Shown one piece after another: positions 51,152 through 60,274 of a DNA stretch of 64,000 nt. The notes below the pieces were generated by a model. The model searched no databases. It saw nothing but the letters and a program-made list of their open reading frames with translations, and had not been told where the DNA came from. The stretch spans positions 88,839-152,838 of the forward strand of contig PBNW01000016.1 of assembly GCA_002723255.1 (NCBI GenBank), in the 5' to 3' direction. Source of the stretch: Pelagibacterium sp. (GTDB lineage: Bacteria > Pseudomonadota > Alphaproteobacteria > Rhizobiales > Devosiaceae). The translations under genes and the position numbers were made by a program. Numbering within the stretch: the first letter of the stretch is position 1; each line of letters begins with the position of its first letter.

Positions 51152-51901
51152 ATGAATGCAGGAAAAGGGATGGGTGGCATGGCCAGAGATACCGAGCAGG
51201 CAAGAACGGAAGGCACCGGCACGCCCAAACGCGGGTCGGGTTCCAGCCATGTCTACAAGATCCTGCGCAACGAGATCATCGATCTCAAGCTGGCCCCCGG
51301 CAGCCCGATGGACGAGTTGCAACTCGCAGACCGCTTTTCGCTGTCGCGCACCCCGATCCGCGAAGCTCTCGTGCGGCTTTCGGTCGAAGGGCTGATTACC
51401 ACGCTGCCCAACCGGGCCACCATTGTTTCTACAATCGACTTTCTCCATCTGCCTCAGTTTTTCGACGCGCTTACGCTTATGTACCGCGTGACAACGCGAC
51501 TGGCTGCGGGCCATCACAGCGCTGACGACATTGTCCGCATGCGTGCCAAGCAGGAGGAGTTCACACGGGCTGTGGAGGCCCGCGACGCGCTTGCGCTGAT
51601 TGCCACCAACCGGGACTTCCATCTCGAAATCGCGCGGGCCGGCGGCAACAGCTATTACACCGAGCTTTTTGTGCGGCTGCTCGACGAGAACCGGCGAATC
51701 CTGCGGCTTTATTATTCCTCGTTCAACGACGAGTTGCCGCGCAAATACGTGACGGAACATGACCAGATGATCGCCGCGATCGCCGCGCGCGATGTCGAGG
51801 AGGCCGATCGGCTGGCCAGCGCTCATGCAGAGCAGATTGTCACCCAGATTCAGTCCTACATCACCGCCGACAAGCGCATCAACGCACATATGTCTTTGTA
51901 G
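51152..51901 (+). CDS. GntR-family regulator with FCD domain, hydroxyproline locus
   Basis: A 249-residue regulator. The winged helix includes HVYKILRNEIIDLKLAPGSPMDE and FSLSRTPIREALVRLSVEGLI (residues about 33-85). The C-terminal FCD domain has metal/ligand residues in NRDFHLEIARAGG and EHDQMIAAIAARD. Later ATG codons at 51170 and 51179 are possible starts with better ribosome sites (AAAAGGG). It is flanked by the hydroxyproline enzymes and by two copies of a TGTCGACA site, so it most likely controls both transcription units. Confidence 0.9.
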   Translation: MNAGKGMGGMARDTEQARTEGTGTPKRGSGSSHVYKILRNEIIDLKLAPGSPMDELQLADRFSLSRTPIREALVRLSVEGLITTLPNRATIVSTIDFLHLPQFFDALTLMYRVTTRLAAGHHSADDIVRMRAKQEEFTRAVEARDALALIATNRDFHLEIARAGGNSYYTELFVRLLDENRRILRLYYSSFNDELPRKYVTEHDQMIAAIAARDVEEADRLASAHAEQIVTQIQSYITADKRINAHMSL

Positions 51902-51949
51902 CAGCGGATCGAGGAGGAGCTCGACGCATTAAACCGTGCGCCCGAAATT

Positions 51950-51968
51950 TCTGTCGACAAACAAAATA
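51950..51968. promoter_or_regulatory. FCD-GntR operator, copy 2 (DapA-family gene)
   Basis: TCTGTCGACAAACAAAATA, with the palindrome TGTCGACA at 51952-51959. It lies 57 bases before the deaminase start and 48 bases after the GntR stop. Confidence 0.78.
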
Positions 51969-52025
51969 CAACGCGTATTATTGGGGTTCAAACGCCGAAA
52001 CCGCCATGATCGAGGAGACGTCGCG

Positions 52026-52985
52026 ATGGCCGCCAGCATCTTTTCAGGATGCATTCCTGCCCTGATGACCCCCTGCAAGCCGGACCGAACACCCGATTTC
52101 GACGCCTTGGTCCGCAAGGGCGAGCAACTGATTTCTGCCGGCATGCGCGCTGTCGTCTACTGCGGATCGATGGGCGATTGGCCGCTCTTGAGCGATGCCC
52201 AGCGCATGGAAGGTGTCGCCAGACTGGTTGGTGCGGGTGTGCCCGTTATTGTGGGAACCGGCGCGATCAACACGGGCTCGGCTGTCGCCATTGCAGCCCA
52301 TGCCCAAGAGGTTGGGGCACAGGGCCTGATGGTCATTCCGCGCGTCCTGTCGCGCGGCCCCTCCACCACCGCGCAACGCCATCACTTCAAGGCAATCCTT
52401 TCGGCGGCACCCGACCTGCCCGCTGTGATTTACAACAGTCCCTATTATGGCTTTGCAACACGCGCCGACCTGTTCTTCGCGCTGCGTGCGGAACACAGAA
52501 ATCTCGTCGGTTTCAAGGAGTTCGGCGGCACCGAATCGCTGACCTATGCTGCGGAAAACATCACCAGCCAGGATGATGAGATTTCGCTGATGATCGGTGT
52601 CGATACAACGGTCTTCCACGGCTTCGTCAACTGCGGTGCGGCGGGCGCCATCACCGGGATCGGCAATGTCCTGCCCCGCGAAGTGCTCCATCTGTGCGCC
52701 CTGGCGCAGGCGGCAGCCGGTGGCGATGTGGATGCTCGTCAACGCGCCCTCGAACTCGAAGGCGCACTTGGCGCTTTGTCCTCATTCGATGAAGGGCCGG
52801 ACCTTGTGCTTTTCTACAAGCACCTGATGGCGATCAAGGGCGATGCCGAGTATGCCCTCAATTTCAACGAAACGGACGCCCTCACCGACAGCCAGCACGG
52901 CTATGCCGAAAGCCAGTTGGAACTGTTCGAGAACTGGTACGCGCAATGGAGTACCCTGCCCGGCGCGGTCCAGATATACGCCTAG
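52026..52985 (+). CDS. DapA-family lyase/deaminase, probable pyrroline-4-hydroxy-2-carboxylate deaminase
   Basis: A 319-residue class I aldolase-fold enzyme. The Schiff-base Lys164 is in LVGFKEFGG and the catalytic Tyr136 in IYNSPYYGFATRADL. In the hydroxyproline pathway this family member converts pyrroline-4-hydroxy-2-carboxylate to alpha-ketoglutarate semialdehyde, the step after the dehydrogenase. The ATG at 52026 has GAGGAG eight bases upstream; the longer frame crosses the operator. The final semialdehyde dehydrogenase is not in the window. Dihydrodipicolinate synthase is less likely given the context. Confidence 0.85.
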   Translation: MAASIFSGCIPALMTPCKPDRTPDFDALVRKGEQLISAGMRAVVYCGSMGDWPLLSDAQRMEGVARLVGAGVPVIVGTGAINTGSAVAIAAHAQEVGAQGLMVIPRVLSRGPSTTAQRHHFKAILSAAPDLPAVIYNSPYYGFATRADLFFALRAEHRNLVGFKEFGGTESLTYAAENITSQDDEISLMIGVDTTVFHGFVNCGAAGAITGIGNVLPREVLHLCALAQAAAGGDVDARQRALELEGALGALSSFDEGPDLVLFYKHLMAIKGDAEYALNFNETDALTDSQHGYAESQLELFENWYAQWSTLPGAVQIYA

Positions 52986-53088
52986 CCGGAGGTTGTCGGG
53001 TAACCAACCCATTAGCGCGGGTAATAGTGCGTCAACAGCGTGACACGGGGACGACGTAGTGGACTTGAACATCGTTTAACAAAGAGAG

Positions 53089-54549
53089 ATGTTCGTGACC
53101 CACAATCGTTTCGTTGTCGTCGTTCTGGATGGCCTGCGGCCTGATCTCGTTACCCTCGACAGGATGCCCAACCTTGCCCGCTTCCGCGAAGAGGCGGCGG
53201 TACTGGGCGGAAGCCGGGCGCTCTATCCCAGCCATACCAGGGTCAACAAGACGGGCCTTGGAACCGGCACGACGCCGAAATATCACGGCATCCATTTCAA
53301 CAAGATCGCCGGCGGCACACTCAAGCCCGGCGGCATTCTCGATGTCGGCGATTTTGCCCAGATGGCTGGTCTTGACCCCAGCGCGGACCTTGTGACGGCA
53401 ACGCCACTGGGCCAGACACTGGCCGATGCTGACCGGACCATGGCGGTCATCCATTGCGGCGCCTCGGGTGCGCCCCAATTGCTCAACTACCGTGCGGCCG
53501 AACGCGGACAACATTATTTGTCGCTGGCCGGACCGCAGTTCAGCTCTGAACGTTTATGGTCTGCGGTGGAAGCCGAGCTGGGGCCCATGCCTTCTCCGAG
53601 CGGGGTCAATCTCGAACGCTCGCGCTATGCGGTCAGAGCGATGACCGAAATCGTCTATCCCCAGCTTTTGCCGGACGTTACGGTCGTTTGGTCGGACGAG
53701 CCTGACAAATCCCTCCATGTCGACGGCTTTGGCGGGCCGGTAAGCGCAGCGGCACTTTCCCATGCCGACGACCTGGTCGACGAGGTCATCAAGTGGTGGC
53801 GCGGGCTGGGCGATGACGCGCCCAATCTGCTGTTTCTGTCCGACCACGGACATGTGGAAACCTCCGGCGCGATTGCACTGAAAGCTCTTTTCGCCGAAAC
53901 CGGCCTGCCGCTCACCACCGATCCGGCCCAACCCGGTGCCTTGCTGTTGCCGTTTGGCAGCGGCGGCATTTATCTGCGCGATACCGACAGCTCGGTCCTG
54001 GCCGATATCGTTTCCTGGATGCAGGCCCAGCCATGGTGCGGCAATCTTTTGACCGCCGGCGGCGACGGCGTGGCCGGTGCGATCCCCGGCACGTTTTCGA
54101 CCAGCCTGCTCTCACTCGATCATGAACGCGCACCTGACCTGTTTTTTCAACTGCGCCGCATGGACGCCGATGGGCATGAACGGCAGTACGGCCATTGTCT
54201 CAATGCGGGCGACAAGGGCCCGAGCGGGTCGAGCCATGGCGGGCTGCATGCGGAAGAGCTCGCGACCGTATTTTTTGCCGCGGGGCCGGACTTCAAAAGT
54301 CATTTTCGGACGGAAACCGTCGGCGGCATGGTGGATGTGGCCGCAACCATCCTGTCGCTGTTCGGCATCGAGCAGCCCCAATCGATGGTCGGACGACCAT
54401 TGGGCGGATTGCTGGTCAACGGCACCGAGCCTTCCGATGCGCTGCCTGAAGTGGAAACCGTATCGGTCAGCAACGGCGCCTTTGAGCAGCATCTGCAGAT
54501 CCGCAGGCTGGACCGCCGTACTGTTGCCGATCATGGATGGGTGGGATGA
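53089..54549 (+). CDS. Alkaline phosphatase superfamily (nucleotide pyrophosphatase/phosphodiesterase-type) hydrolase
   Basis: A 486-residue metal-dependent phosphoester hydrolase. The first metal site is VVVLDGLRPD (Asp14), the nucleophile is Thr50 in YPSHTRVN, and further metal ligands lie in WSDEPDKSLHVDGFGG near residue 205, LFLSDHGHVE near 262 and SSHGG near 385. It has no signal peptide, so it acts in the cytoplasm. It ends 36 bases before the convergent LysR gene. The neighbouring phosphodiesterase and importer suggest use of an imported phosphoester or phosphodiester. Confidence 0.87.
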   Translation: MFVTHNRFVVVVLDGLRPDLVTLDRMPNLARFREEAAVLGGSRALYPSHTRVNKTGLGTGTTPKYHGIHFNKIAGGTLKPGGILDVGDFAQMAGLDPSADLVTATPLGQTLADADRTMAVIHCGASGAPQLLNYRAAERGQHYLSLAGPQFSSERLWSAVEAELGPMPSPSGVNLERSRYAVRAMTEIVYPQLLPDVTVVWSDEPDKSLHVDGFGGPVSAAALSHADDLVDEVIKWWRGLGDDAPNLLFLSDHGHVETSGAIALKALFAETGLPLTTDPAQPGALLLPFGSGGIYLRDTDSSVLADIVSWMQAQPWCGNLLTAGGDGVAGAIPGTFSTSLLSLDHERAPDLFFQLRRMDADGHERQYGHCLNAGDKGPSGSSHGGLHAEELATVFFAAGPDFKSHFRTETVGGMVDVAATILSLFGIEQPQSMVGRPLGGLLVNGTEPSDALPEVETVSVSNGAFEQHLQIRRLDRRTVADHGWVG

Positions 54550-54585
54550 AACGGCTGGGCACCGGGTCCGGGGGTCGGTGCCCGC

Positions 54586-55446
54586 TCAATCCATGCAATC
54601 GAAAAAGCTGCGGATGATGGCCAGATCGCGCACGTCGCTGTTGCACGCCGCCACCAGTGAGTAGGAATCGGCAAGGTCGGCAATTGGGATGGCGCGCAGG
54701 CGCGGTTCGGACTGCACGGCCTCTCCATAGGTGATGCCAATACCCAGGCCGTTGCTGACCGCCTCGACGGCCATCGGGGTCGACCCGACGGTCATGATAT
54801 CGGGCAAACGCACGCCCAGTTCGACGGCGCGCCGCTCGAAACGCCAGCGGGCGAATGAGCGAGAACTGGCAAGAACCACAGTGGTTTGCGCCATTTGGGC
54901 AATGGTAATTTCGGGTGCTTCGAACAGCGGGTGCCCCTTGTAAACCAAGGCCATGTGAACGCGCTCTTCGATCGGCCACAGGTAGAGCCCGGCGGCATTT
55001 TCAGGTTGGGGCATGAGCGCCACATCGGCGTCCCGATTGCGAAGCAGATCGGCGCATTGGCGCCAACTTGCGTTGTCGAAGGCCAACTCGATTCCCGGGT
55101 GCCGCTCCTTGAACCGGCTCAGATAGGACAGCGCCGGCTGAGATGCCGCAGCGACCACGCGCAGGAGCCCCTTATTGAGGTGGGCGTATTCACCCATGCG
55201 CTCTTCGAGCACCAGATAGAGGTGGCCGATTTCTTCTGTCACCGAATGGATTTTGCTTCCGGCCGGGGTCAGCACGAGCCCGGTGCGCCGACGCTCGAAC
55301 AGCCGTGCGCCGATCTCGGCTTCGAATTTGGCCACGTTCTGGGTGACCGAGGATTGGGTCACCCCAAGCGCCTTGGCCGCGCTCGAAAATCCTTTGTGCC
55401 GGCACGCGGCGTTGAAGGCGACGATCTGGTGATGATTGATTTTCAA
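54586..55446 (-). CDS. LysR-family transcriptional regulator
   Basis: A 286-residue regulator with the N-terminal HTH (QIVAFNAACRHKGFSSAAKALGVTQSSVTQNVAKFEAEIGARLF, residues 7-50 as a span) and a two-lobe ligand domain. It is divergent from the phosphodiesterase-importer operon. A GTAT-N11-ATAC box in the shared promoter is its likely site. The family commonly acts as an activator that needs an inducer. Confidence 0.92.
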   Translation of the reverse strand: MKINHHQIVAFNAACRHKGFSSAAKALGVTQSSVTQNVAKFEAEIGARLFERRRTGLVLTPAGSKIHSVTEEIGHLYLVLEERMGEYAHLNKGLLRVVAAASQPALSYLSRFKERHPGIELAFDNASWRQCADLLRNRDADVALMPQPENAAGLYLWPIEERVHMALVYKGHPLFEAPEITIAQMAQTTVVLASSRSFARWRFERRAVELGVRLPDIMTVGSTPMAVEAVSNGLGIGITYGEAVQSEPRLRAIPIADLADSYSLVAACNSDVRDLAIIRSFFDCMD

Positions 55447-55471
55447 TGGCCGTTCCCGGAGCGTGATCGAT

Positions 55472-55490
55472 GTATAAACAGCGCTAATAC
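55472..55490. promoter_or_regulatory. LysR-type box in the divergent promoter
   Basis: GTAT (55472-55475) and ATAC (55487-55490) form the T-N11-A arrangement of LysR sites, enclosed by a wider GATGTA/TACATC inverted repeat (55469-55474 and 55491-55496). It ends with GCTAATAC, a word also found at 61935-61942. Confidence 0.6.
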
Positions 55491-55515
55491 TACATCACCG
55501 CGACGTGACAGTTCG

Positions 55516-56439
55516 ATGATATCGGCGGGAGAGTTTCAATTTGAATGCGTCTACGAGGCCCCGTTGCTCAAGCTTATCCATATGACCGATCTTCATCTGA
55601 CCGGAACCGGCGAACTCCATTTCGGTCATGACACTCACGAGGCGACGCGGCAGGCGCTCGATCATGCCCGCACCCATTTCGCCGATGCCGGATTTGTGGT
55701 CATCACCGGCGACCTTGCCAATTGGGGCGAGGTTGAAGCCTATCGCAAGTTGAAGGGCCTTTTGGCCGACTATCCGCTGCCCGTCTATCTGATGATCGGC
55801 AATCACGACAATCGGGAGAACTTCCTGTCGGTGTTCGGCGAGCGTCATCGGTTTGACGCACCCTTCATGCAGTACTGGGTCGATCATGATCGCTATCGGC
55901 TCCTGTTTCTCGATACCCAGACCGCCGGCACTGCAGGTGGCGCCTTCGGCAGCCACCGCCTGCGCTGGCTCGATCAGCGGCTGGCCGAAAGCGAGCGCGA
56001 GGTGCTGATGTTCATGCACCATCACCCCACCCCGACCGGAGCTTTTGCAATGGATGCCAAAGGGGTTGCGGACTGGGACGCCTTTCACAAGGTCCTGGCT
56101 CGGCACAGCGCAAAGATCCGGCATATTTTTCACGGCCATTGCCACACGGACATGCAGGGCCATGTCGAGGGCATTTCCTTTTCGGGCCTGCGCTCGATGG
56201 GCTCGCAAGTCTATCCCGACCTTTCGACCGATCTGGTCTCGCGCTGGGAAGGCGCGCCCCATTACGCGGTTGCGCTGGTCGGTGAGCGCAGCCTTGTGAC
56301 CCACCAGCAGGATTTCACCTATGCCGGCGATGTCCACACGCACCCAAGGGGTCAGTTTACCGATTTCGTGGACAATTGCGCCAAGCGGGGTGTGAGTGTT
56401 CCCGACGCCGATCCCGACCCGCTGGAGATCGCATCATGA
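55516..56439 (+). CDS. Calcineurin-like metallophosphoesterase (CpdA/class III cyclic nucleotide phosphodiesterase type)
   Basis: A 307-residue phosphodiesterase. Metal motifs appear in order: LIHMTDLHLTG (Asp25, His27), TGDLANWGEVEAY, GNHDNREN, MFMHHHPTP and HGHCHTDMQG. The closest known activity is hydrolysis of cyclic nucleotides or glycerophosphodiesters. The ATG at 55516 has no good ribosome site; a TTG at 55564 with ACGAGG in front is an alternative. Its stop overlaps the importer ATPase start by four bases, so it is tied to uptake of a phosphodiester-type compound. Confidence 0.85.
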   Translation: MISAGEFQFECVYEAPLLKLIHMTDLHLTGTGELHFGHDTHEATRQALDHARTHFADAGFVVITGDLANWGEVEAYRKLKGLLADYPLPVYLMIGNHDNRENFLSVFGERHRFDAPFMQYWVDHDRYRLLFLDTQTAGTAGGAFGSHRLRWLDQRLAESEREVLMFMHHHPTPTGAFAMDAKGVADWDAFHKVLARHSAKIRHIFHGHCHTDMQGHVEGISFSGLRSMGSQVYPDLSTDLVSRWEGAPHYAVALVGERSLVTHQQDFTYAGDVHTHPRGQFTDFVDNCAKRGVSVPDADPDPLEIAS

Positions 56440-57488
56440 CGCTATCACTGCCTGTCCCCGCCCCCTCCTTCGCCGCGATGGCGGAGCCCCGTTCAATCGC
56501 ACGCAAATCTCCGGCCTTTGCCATCGAAAATCTCGCTGTCAGCGTTCCATCTCAGGGCGGCAGGCTCGACCTCGTCCACGATGTGAGCCTTTCGGTGTCT
56601 CGTGGCGAGTGCCATGCCATCGTTGGGGAAAGCGGGTGCGGCAAGACCGTGACATGCCTGGCGGCGCTCGGTCTCATGCCGCGCAGTACACAGGTTTCGG
56701 GCTCGGTGCGATTGGGGGAAACCCAGTTGCTGGGCGGGAACCGGGCCGAGCTCGAAGCGGTGCGGGGCCGCAAGATCGGCATGATCTTTCAGGATCCCCA
56801 GGGCGCGCTCAATCCGGTGCGCACCATCGGCGTGCAACTTGTCGAGCCGCTGCGGATGCATATGGGCATGACCCGGAAACAAGCACGCGCCAGAGCCTGC
56901 GAGCTCTTGGCCATGGTTGGCATTTCCGCGCCCGAAACGCGGCTCGACGCCTATCCGCACCAACTTTCCGGCGGCACCTGCCAGAGGGTGATGATCGCGA
57001 TGGCCCTGACCACTGAGCCCGAGATCCTGATTGCAGACGAGCCGACCACAGCACTCGATGCGACTGTGCAACTCCAGGTTCTGGACCTGCTCAGGTCGAT
57101 CCAGCGCCAGCGCGACCTTGCCATCGTACTGATTACCCACGATCTTGGCGTCGTCTCGGAAATCTGCGACCGGGTTACAGTGCTCTATGCGGGTCGATCG
57201 GTGGAATCGCGATCCATGACCGATCTGTTTGACCGACCGCAGCATCCCTATACCCGCGCGCTGCTCGACTGTCTGCCCTCGCTCGACCCGCAAGCACCAC
57301 CACCGGCTGCTATTCCCGGCGAGGTGCCCGGCCCGCAACAGCGCGTTTCGGGATGTGCTTTTCATCCGCGCTGCTCGCACGCCACCGCCCATTGCGCACA
57401 GGTTCTTCCCGAGCGTGTCGCCCTCGCAGCCGAGGACATGGTGCGCTGCCACAACCCGCTCGGTTCGACCGGATTCAGCGTTCAATGA
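56436..57488 (+). CDS. Dpp-type ABC transporter ATP-binding protein (DppD-like)
   Basis: A 350-residue ATPase. Walker A is GESGCGKTVT, the signature LSGGTCQRVMIAMAL has Cys before the Gln, and Walker B is [12 protein letters not shown]; the C-terminal Cys segment is GCAFHPRCSHATAHCA. It overlaps the phosphodiesterase and the next ATPase by four bases each. Its permeases and binding protein are encoded convergently at 58456-61834. Confidence 0.92.
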   Translation: MTLSLPVPAPSFAAMAEPRSIARKSPAFAIENLAVSVPSQGGRLDLVHDVSLSVSRGECHAIVGESGCGKTVTCLAALGLMPRSTQVSGSVRLGETQLLGGNRAELEAVRGRKIGMIFQDPQGALNPVRTIGVQLVEPLRMHMGMTRKQARARACELLAMVGISAPETRLDAYPHQLSGGTCQRVMIAMALTTEPEILIADEPTTALDATVQLQVLDLLRSIQRQRDLAIVLITHDLGVVSEICDRVTVLYAGRSVESRSMTDLFDRPQHPYTRALLDCLPSLDPQAPPPAAIPGEVPGPQQRVSGCAFHPRCSHATAHCAQVLPERVALAAEDMVRCHNPLGSTGFSVQ

Positions 57489-58441
57489 CTACGTTGCTCA
57501 CCCTCGACAATATCGAAAAGACCTTCCATGTCGCGGGCGAGGGCATATTCTCGCCGCGGCGCGCGCTTGCCGCCGTCGGCGGAGTTTCGCTTTCGATCGC
57601 TCCGGGTCGGGCGTTGGGGCTGGTGGGAGAAAGCGGATGCGGCAAGTCCACGCTCGCCCGTATCGCCACCCATTTTCTCGACCCGAGTGCCGGCATGGTT
57701 CGCATCGACGGGCGCAGCCTTGATGCGGTTGGGCCGCAAGAGCGGCGGCAGTTAAGGCGCAGCGTTCAGATGGTTTTCCAGAATCCGGCCGGCGCGCTGG
57801 ATTCGCGCATGACCATTGGCGACCAGATCGAAGAGGCGGTAGGGATTGCCTTTAGCGGCTCTCAACCAGATCGGCTCGCCGAGCGCGACCGCCTGCTTAC
57901 GCTTGTGGGCTTGTCCACCGACATGGCCGAGCGGTTTCCGCACCAGATTTCAGGCGGGCAGAAACAGCGTGTGGTCATTGCGCGCGCGCTGGCGGCCCGG
58001 CCCAAACTTCTGGTTTGTGATGAACCCCTTTCGGCGCTCGACGTTTCAGTGCAGGCCCAGATTCTCGGTCTGCTTGAAAAGCTGCGCCGGGAATTGGGGC
58101 TGGCCTATCTGTTCATTTCCCACCAGCTCTCCAGCGTCCGCTATCTTTGCGACGAGATCGCGGTGATGTATGCGGGGCGGATTGTCGAATACGGTCCCAC
58201 GGCCGAAATCTTTGCAACACCGCGTCATCCTTATACGCGGGTCCTGCTCTCTGCAGCGCTGGATCCGCGCCGCGATCGGCGGGACGAGGCGGCCATCGGC
58301 GAGCCGCCCAACCCCCTCGCCCTGCCCGCGGGATGCCCCTTCCATCCGCGATGCGCCCACGCCATGCCGATTTGCAGCACAGAGCGGCCGCAATTGCGGC
58401 AAGACGGTACCGCCCGGCAGATCGCCTGCCATCTCGACTGA
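57485..58441 (+). CDS. Dpp-type ABC transporter ATP-binding protein (DppF-like)
   Basis: A 318-residue ATPase. Walker A is GESGCGKST, signature ISGGQKQRVVIARAL and Walker B LLVCDEPLSALD, with C-terminal GCPFHPRCAHAMPIC. The ATG at 57485 overlaps the previous stop (ATGA). It ends 14 bases from the convergent permease gene, leaving no room for a conventional terminator. Confidence 0.92.
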   Translation: MTTLLTLDNIEKTFHVAGEGIFSPRRALAAVGGVSLSIAPGRALGLVGESGCGKSTLARIATHFLDPSAGMVRIDGRSLDAVGPQERRQLRRSVQMVFQNPAGALDSRMTIGDQIEEAVGIAFSGSQPDRLAERDRLLTLVGLSTDMAERFPHQISGGQKQRVVIARALAARPKLLVCDEPLSALDVSVQAQILGLLEKLRRELGLAYLFISHQLSSVRYLCDEIAVMYAGRIVEYGPTAEIFATPRHPYTRVLLSAALDPRRDRRDEAAIGEPPNPLALPAGCPFHPRCAHAMPICSTERPQLRQDGTARQIACHLD

Positions 58442-58455
58442 TTGCACCGACAGCG

Positions 58456-59298
58456 TTACCGGGATTGGGAGAGTGGATCGAGCCGGTCGCGCAGCCAATC
58501 GCCCAGAATGCTCATCGACAGGGTCGTCAGAAAAATCACGCTGCCGGGAAACACGGCAATCCACCACGCATTGAGAAGAAAATTGCGCCCCTGTCCCAGC
58601 ATCAACCCCAGGCTCGTGTTGGGCGGCTGCACGCCCAGGCCGAGAAAACTCAGGCCGGTTTCAAGCAGCACGGTCGCCGGGAAATTGAGCGTGAGCTGAA
58701 CGATCAGCGCGCTGCCGATATTGGGCAGGATGTGGCGCAGATAGATCGTCGACTGGCTGAGCTCGAGCCCCTGCAGCGCCATGACGTAGTTCTGCTCTTT
58801 GGCGCTCAGCACCATGCCGCGCGTCAGGCGGGCATAGACTTCCCATCCTGCCAGCCCCACCAGCAGGAGGAATATCCATAGTCCACTCCCCGCGATCGCC
58901 ATGAAGAACAGGACGAGGATGATGAAGGGCACAGCCGCCTGAAAGTCAACGGCCGCCATGATGATCTGATCGACCGGACCGCGAAAATGAGCGGCCACAA
59001 ACCCCAGCAGCGTGCCGACGACGGCGCCGACCATGGTGCCGAGCGCTGCGATCAGCAGGCTTGTCCTCAGGCCGAAAAGAATGCGCGACAGCACGTCGCG
59101 CCCGATCTCGTCGGTTCCAAGCACATGGTCCCATCCGCCACCGGCAAGAAGAGGCGGCTGGAGGCGCGCGAGAATATCGGTGTCACGATAATCATAGGGC
59201 GCCAGAAAATCGGCACCCAGTCCCAGAACGATGAGCGCGACAAGGAAGATCAGGGCCAGCTGCGTTGTCAAAGGCATGTTGTAAAAGAGCTTTTTCAT
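58456..59298 (-). CDS. Dpp-type ABC transporter permease (DppC-like)
   Basis: A 280-residue inner-membrane protein with six predicted membrane segments. DHVLGTDEIGRDVLSRILFGLRTS near residue 60 and the loop MALQGLELSQSTIYLRHILPNIGS near 180 are DppC features. The ATG at 59298 overlaps the dppB stop (ATGA), so I prefer it to the ATG nine codons upstream. Confidence 0.92.
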   Translation of the reverse strand: MKKLFYNMPLTTQLALIFLVALIVLGLGADFLAPYDYRDTDILARLQPPLLAGGGWDHVLGTDEIGRDVLSRILFGLRTSLLIAALGTMVGAVVGTLLGFVAAHFRGPVDQIIMAAVDFQAAVPFIILVLFFMAIAGSGLWIFLLLVGLAGWEVYARLTRGMVLSAKEQNYVMALQGLELSQSTIYLRHILPNIGSALIVQLTLNFPATVLLETGLSFLGLGVQPPNTSLGLMLGQGRNFLLNAWWIAVFPGSVIFLTTLSMSILGDWLRDRLDPLSQSR

Positions 59299-60215
59299 GA
59301 TTTGCGCAGCCGCGGATCGAGCCATCCATAGGCGATGTCGACGGCAAGGTTGGTGAGGACCATTGTGGTGGCGGTTGCAAGGACGATGATCTGAACGACG
59401 GCGAGGGCGCGGCTCATGACCGATTCAGCCAATAGCCGGCCGATGCCGGGCCAGGCAAAGACGGTCTCGACAATTATGACCCCAGCCACCAGATCGCCCA
59501 GCCGCAAACCCAGGATTGTCACCAGCGGGATCGAGGCGTTGGGCAGTGCATGCAGGATCGTCCGTCGCTGTGGGCGGATGCCGCGGGCCCGGGCTGCCAG
59601 CATATAGGGTTGATTGAGAACATCGAGCATGCAGGAGCGCGCGAAACGTGCGATGGCGCCGGCGCTTGACAGGCCCAATGTCATCACGGGCAGGATGAGA
59701 TGAAGAAGCGAGCCGCTTCCAAAAGTGGGAAGCCAGCGCAGATGGAGCGAAAACAACAGGATGAACAGAATGCCGAGAAAGAAGTTCGGCATCGAAAAGG
59801 CCATGACCGACAGCGACATGACGAACCGATCGAGCGCGGTATTGTGGCGCAGCGCTGCGATGATCCCCAGCGGCAAGCCAATGGCGATGCTGAGTGCAAG
59901 GCTGGTAAGCCCCAGCACAATTGTGGCCGGCAGACGTTCGAGAAAAAGTTCGGCCGCAGGCATCCCGGTCGCGATGGAGTATCCGAATTCGCCCTGGAAA
60001 ATGCCACCTAGAAAGGCGAACCACTGCTCGTAGAGTGGCCGATCCAGGCCCCAGCGTTCACGCATGCGCTCGATCTGGAGCGGATCGGCATCGGGCCCGG
60101 CGATGATGGCGATTGGGTCACCCGACAGCCGGACCATAAAGAACACGGCGACGGCCACGACCAGAAGGGTAATGCCCATGCGCATCGCGCGGGCGGCAAC
60201 AGGGTGGGCTTTCAC
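59295..60215 (-). CDS. Dpp-type ABC transporter permease (DppB-like)
   Basis: A 306-residue inner-membrane protein with six predicted membrane segments. RWGLDRPLYEQWFAFLGGIFQGEFGYS near residue 52 and ARARGIRPQRRTILHALPNASIPLVTIL near 200 are DppB features. It is preceded by the binding-protein gene and overlaps dppC by four bases. Confidence 0.93.
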   Translation of the reverse strand: MKAHPVAARAMRMGITLLVVAVAVFFMVRLSGDPIAIIAGPDADPLQIERMRERWGLDRPLYEQWFAFLGGIFQGEFGYSIATGMPAAELFLERLPATIVLGLTSLALSIAIGLPLGIIAALRHNTALDRFVMSLSVMAFSMPNFFLGILFILLFSLHLRWLPTFGSGSLLHLILPVMTLGLSSAGAIARFARSCMLDVLNQPYMLAARARGIRPQRRTILHALPNASIPLVTILGLRLGDLVAGVIIVETVFAWPGIGRLLAESVMSRALAVVQIIVLATATTMVLTNLAVDIAYGWLDPRLRKS

Positions 60216-60274
60216 AAGTCCGAACTCCCGGAAATTGAGGCGGATGGCACAGACGCGCCACCCGCCGCTGATCC

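Noticed and set aside
52986-53088. GGTTG/CAACC hairpin after the DapA-family gene as a terminator
   Set aside because: The stem has only five base pairs and no U run follows.
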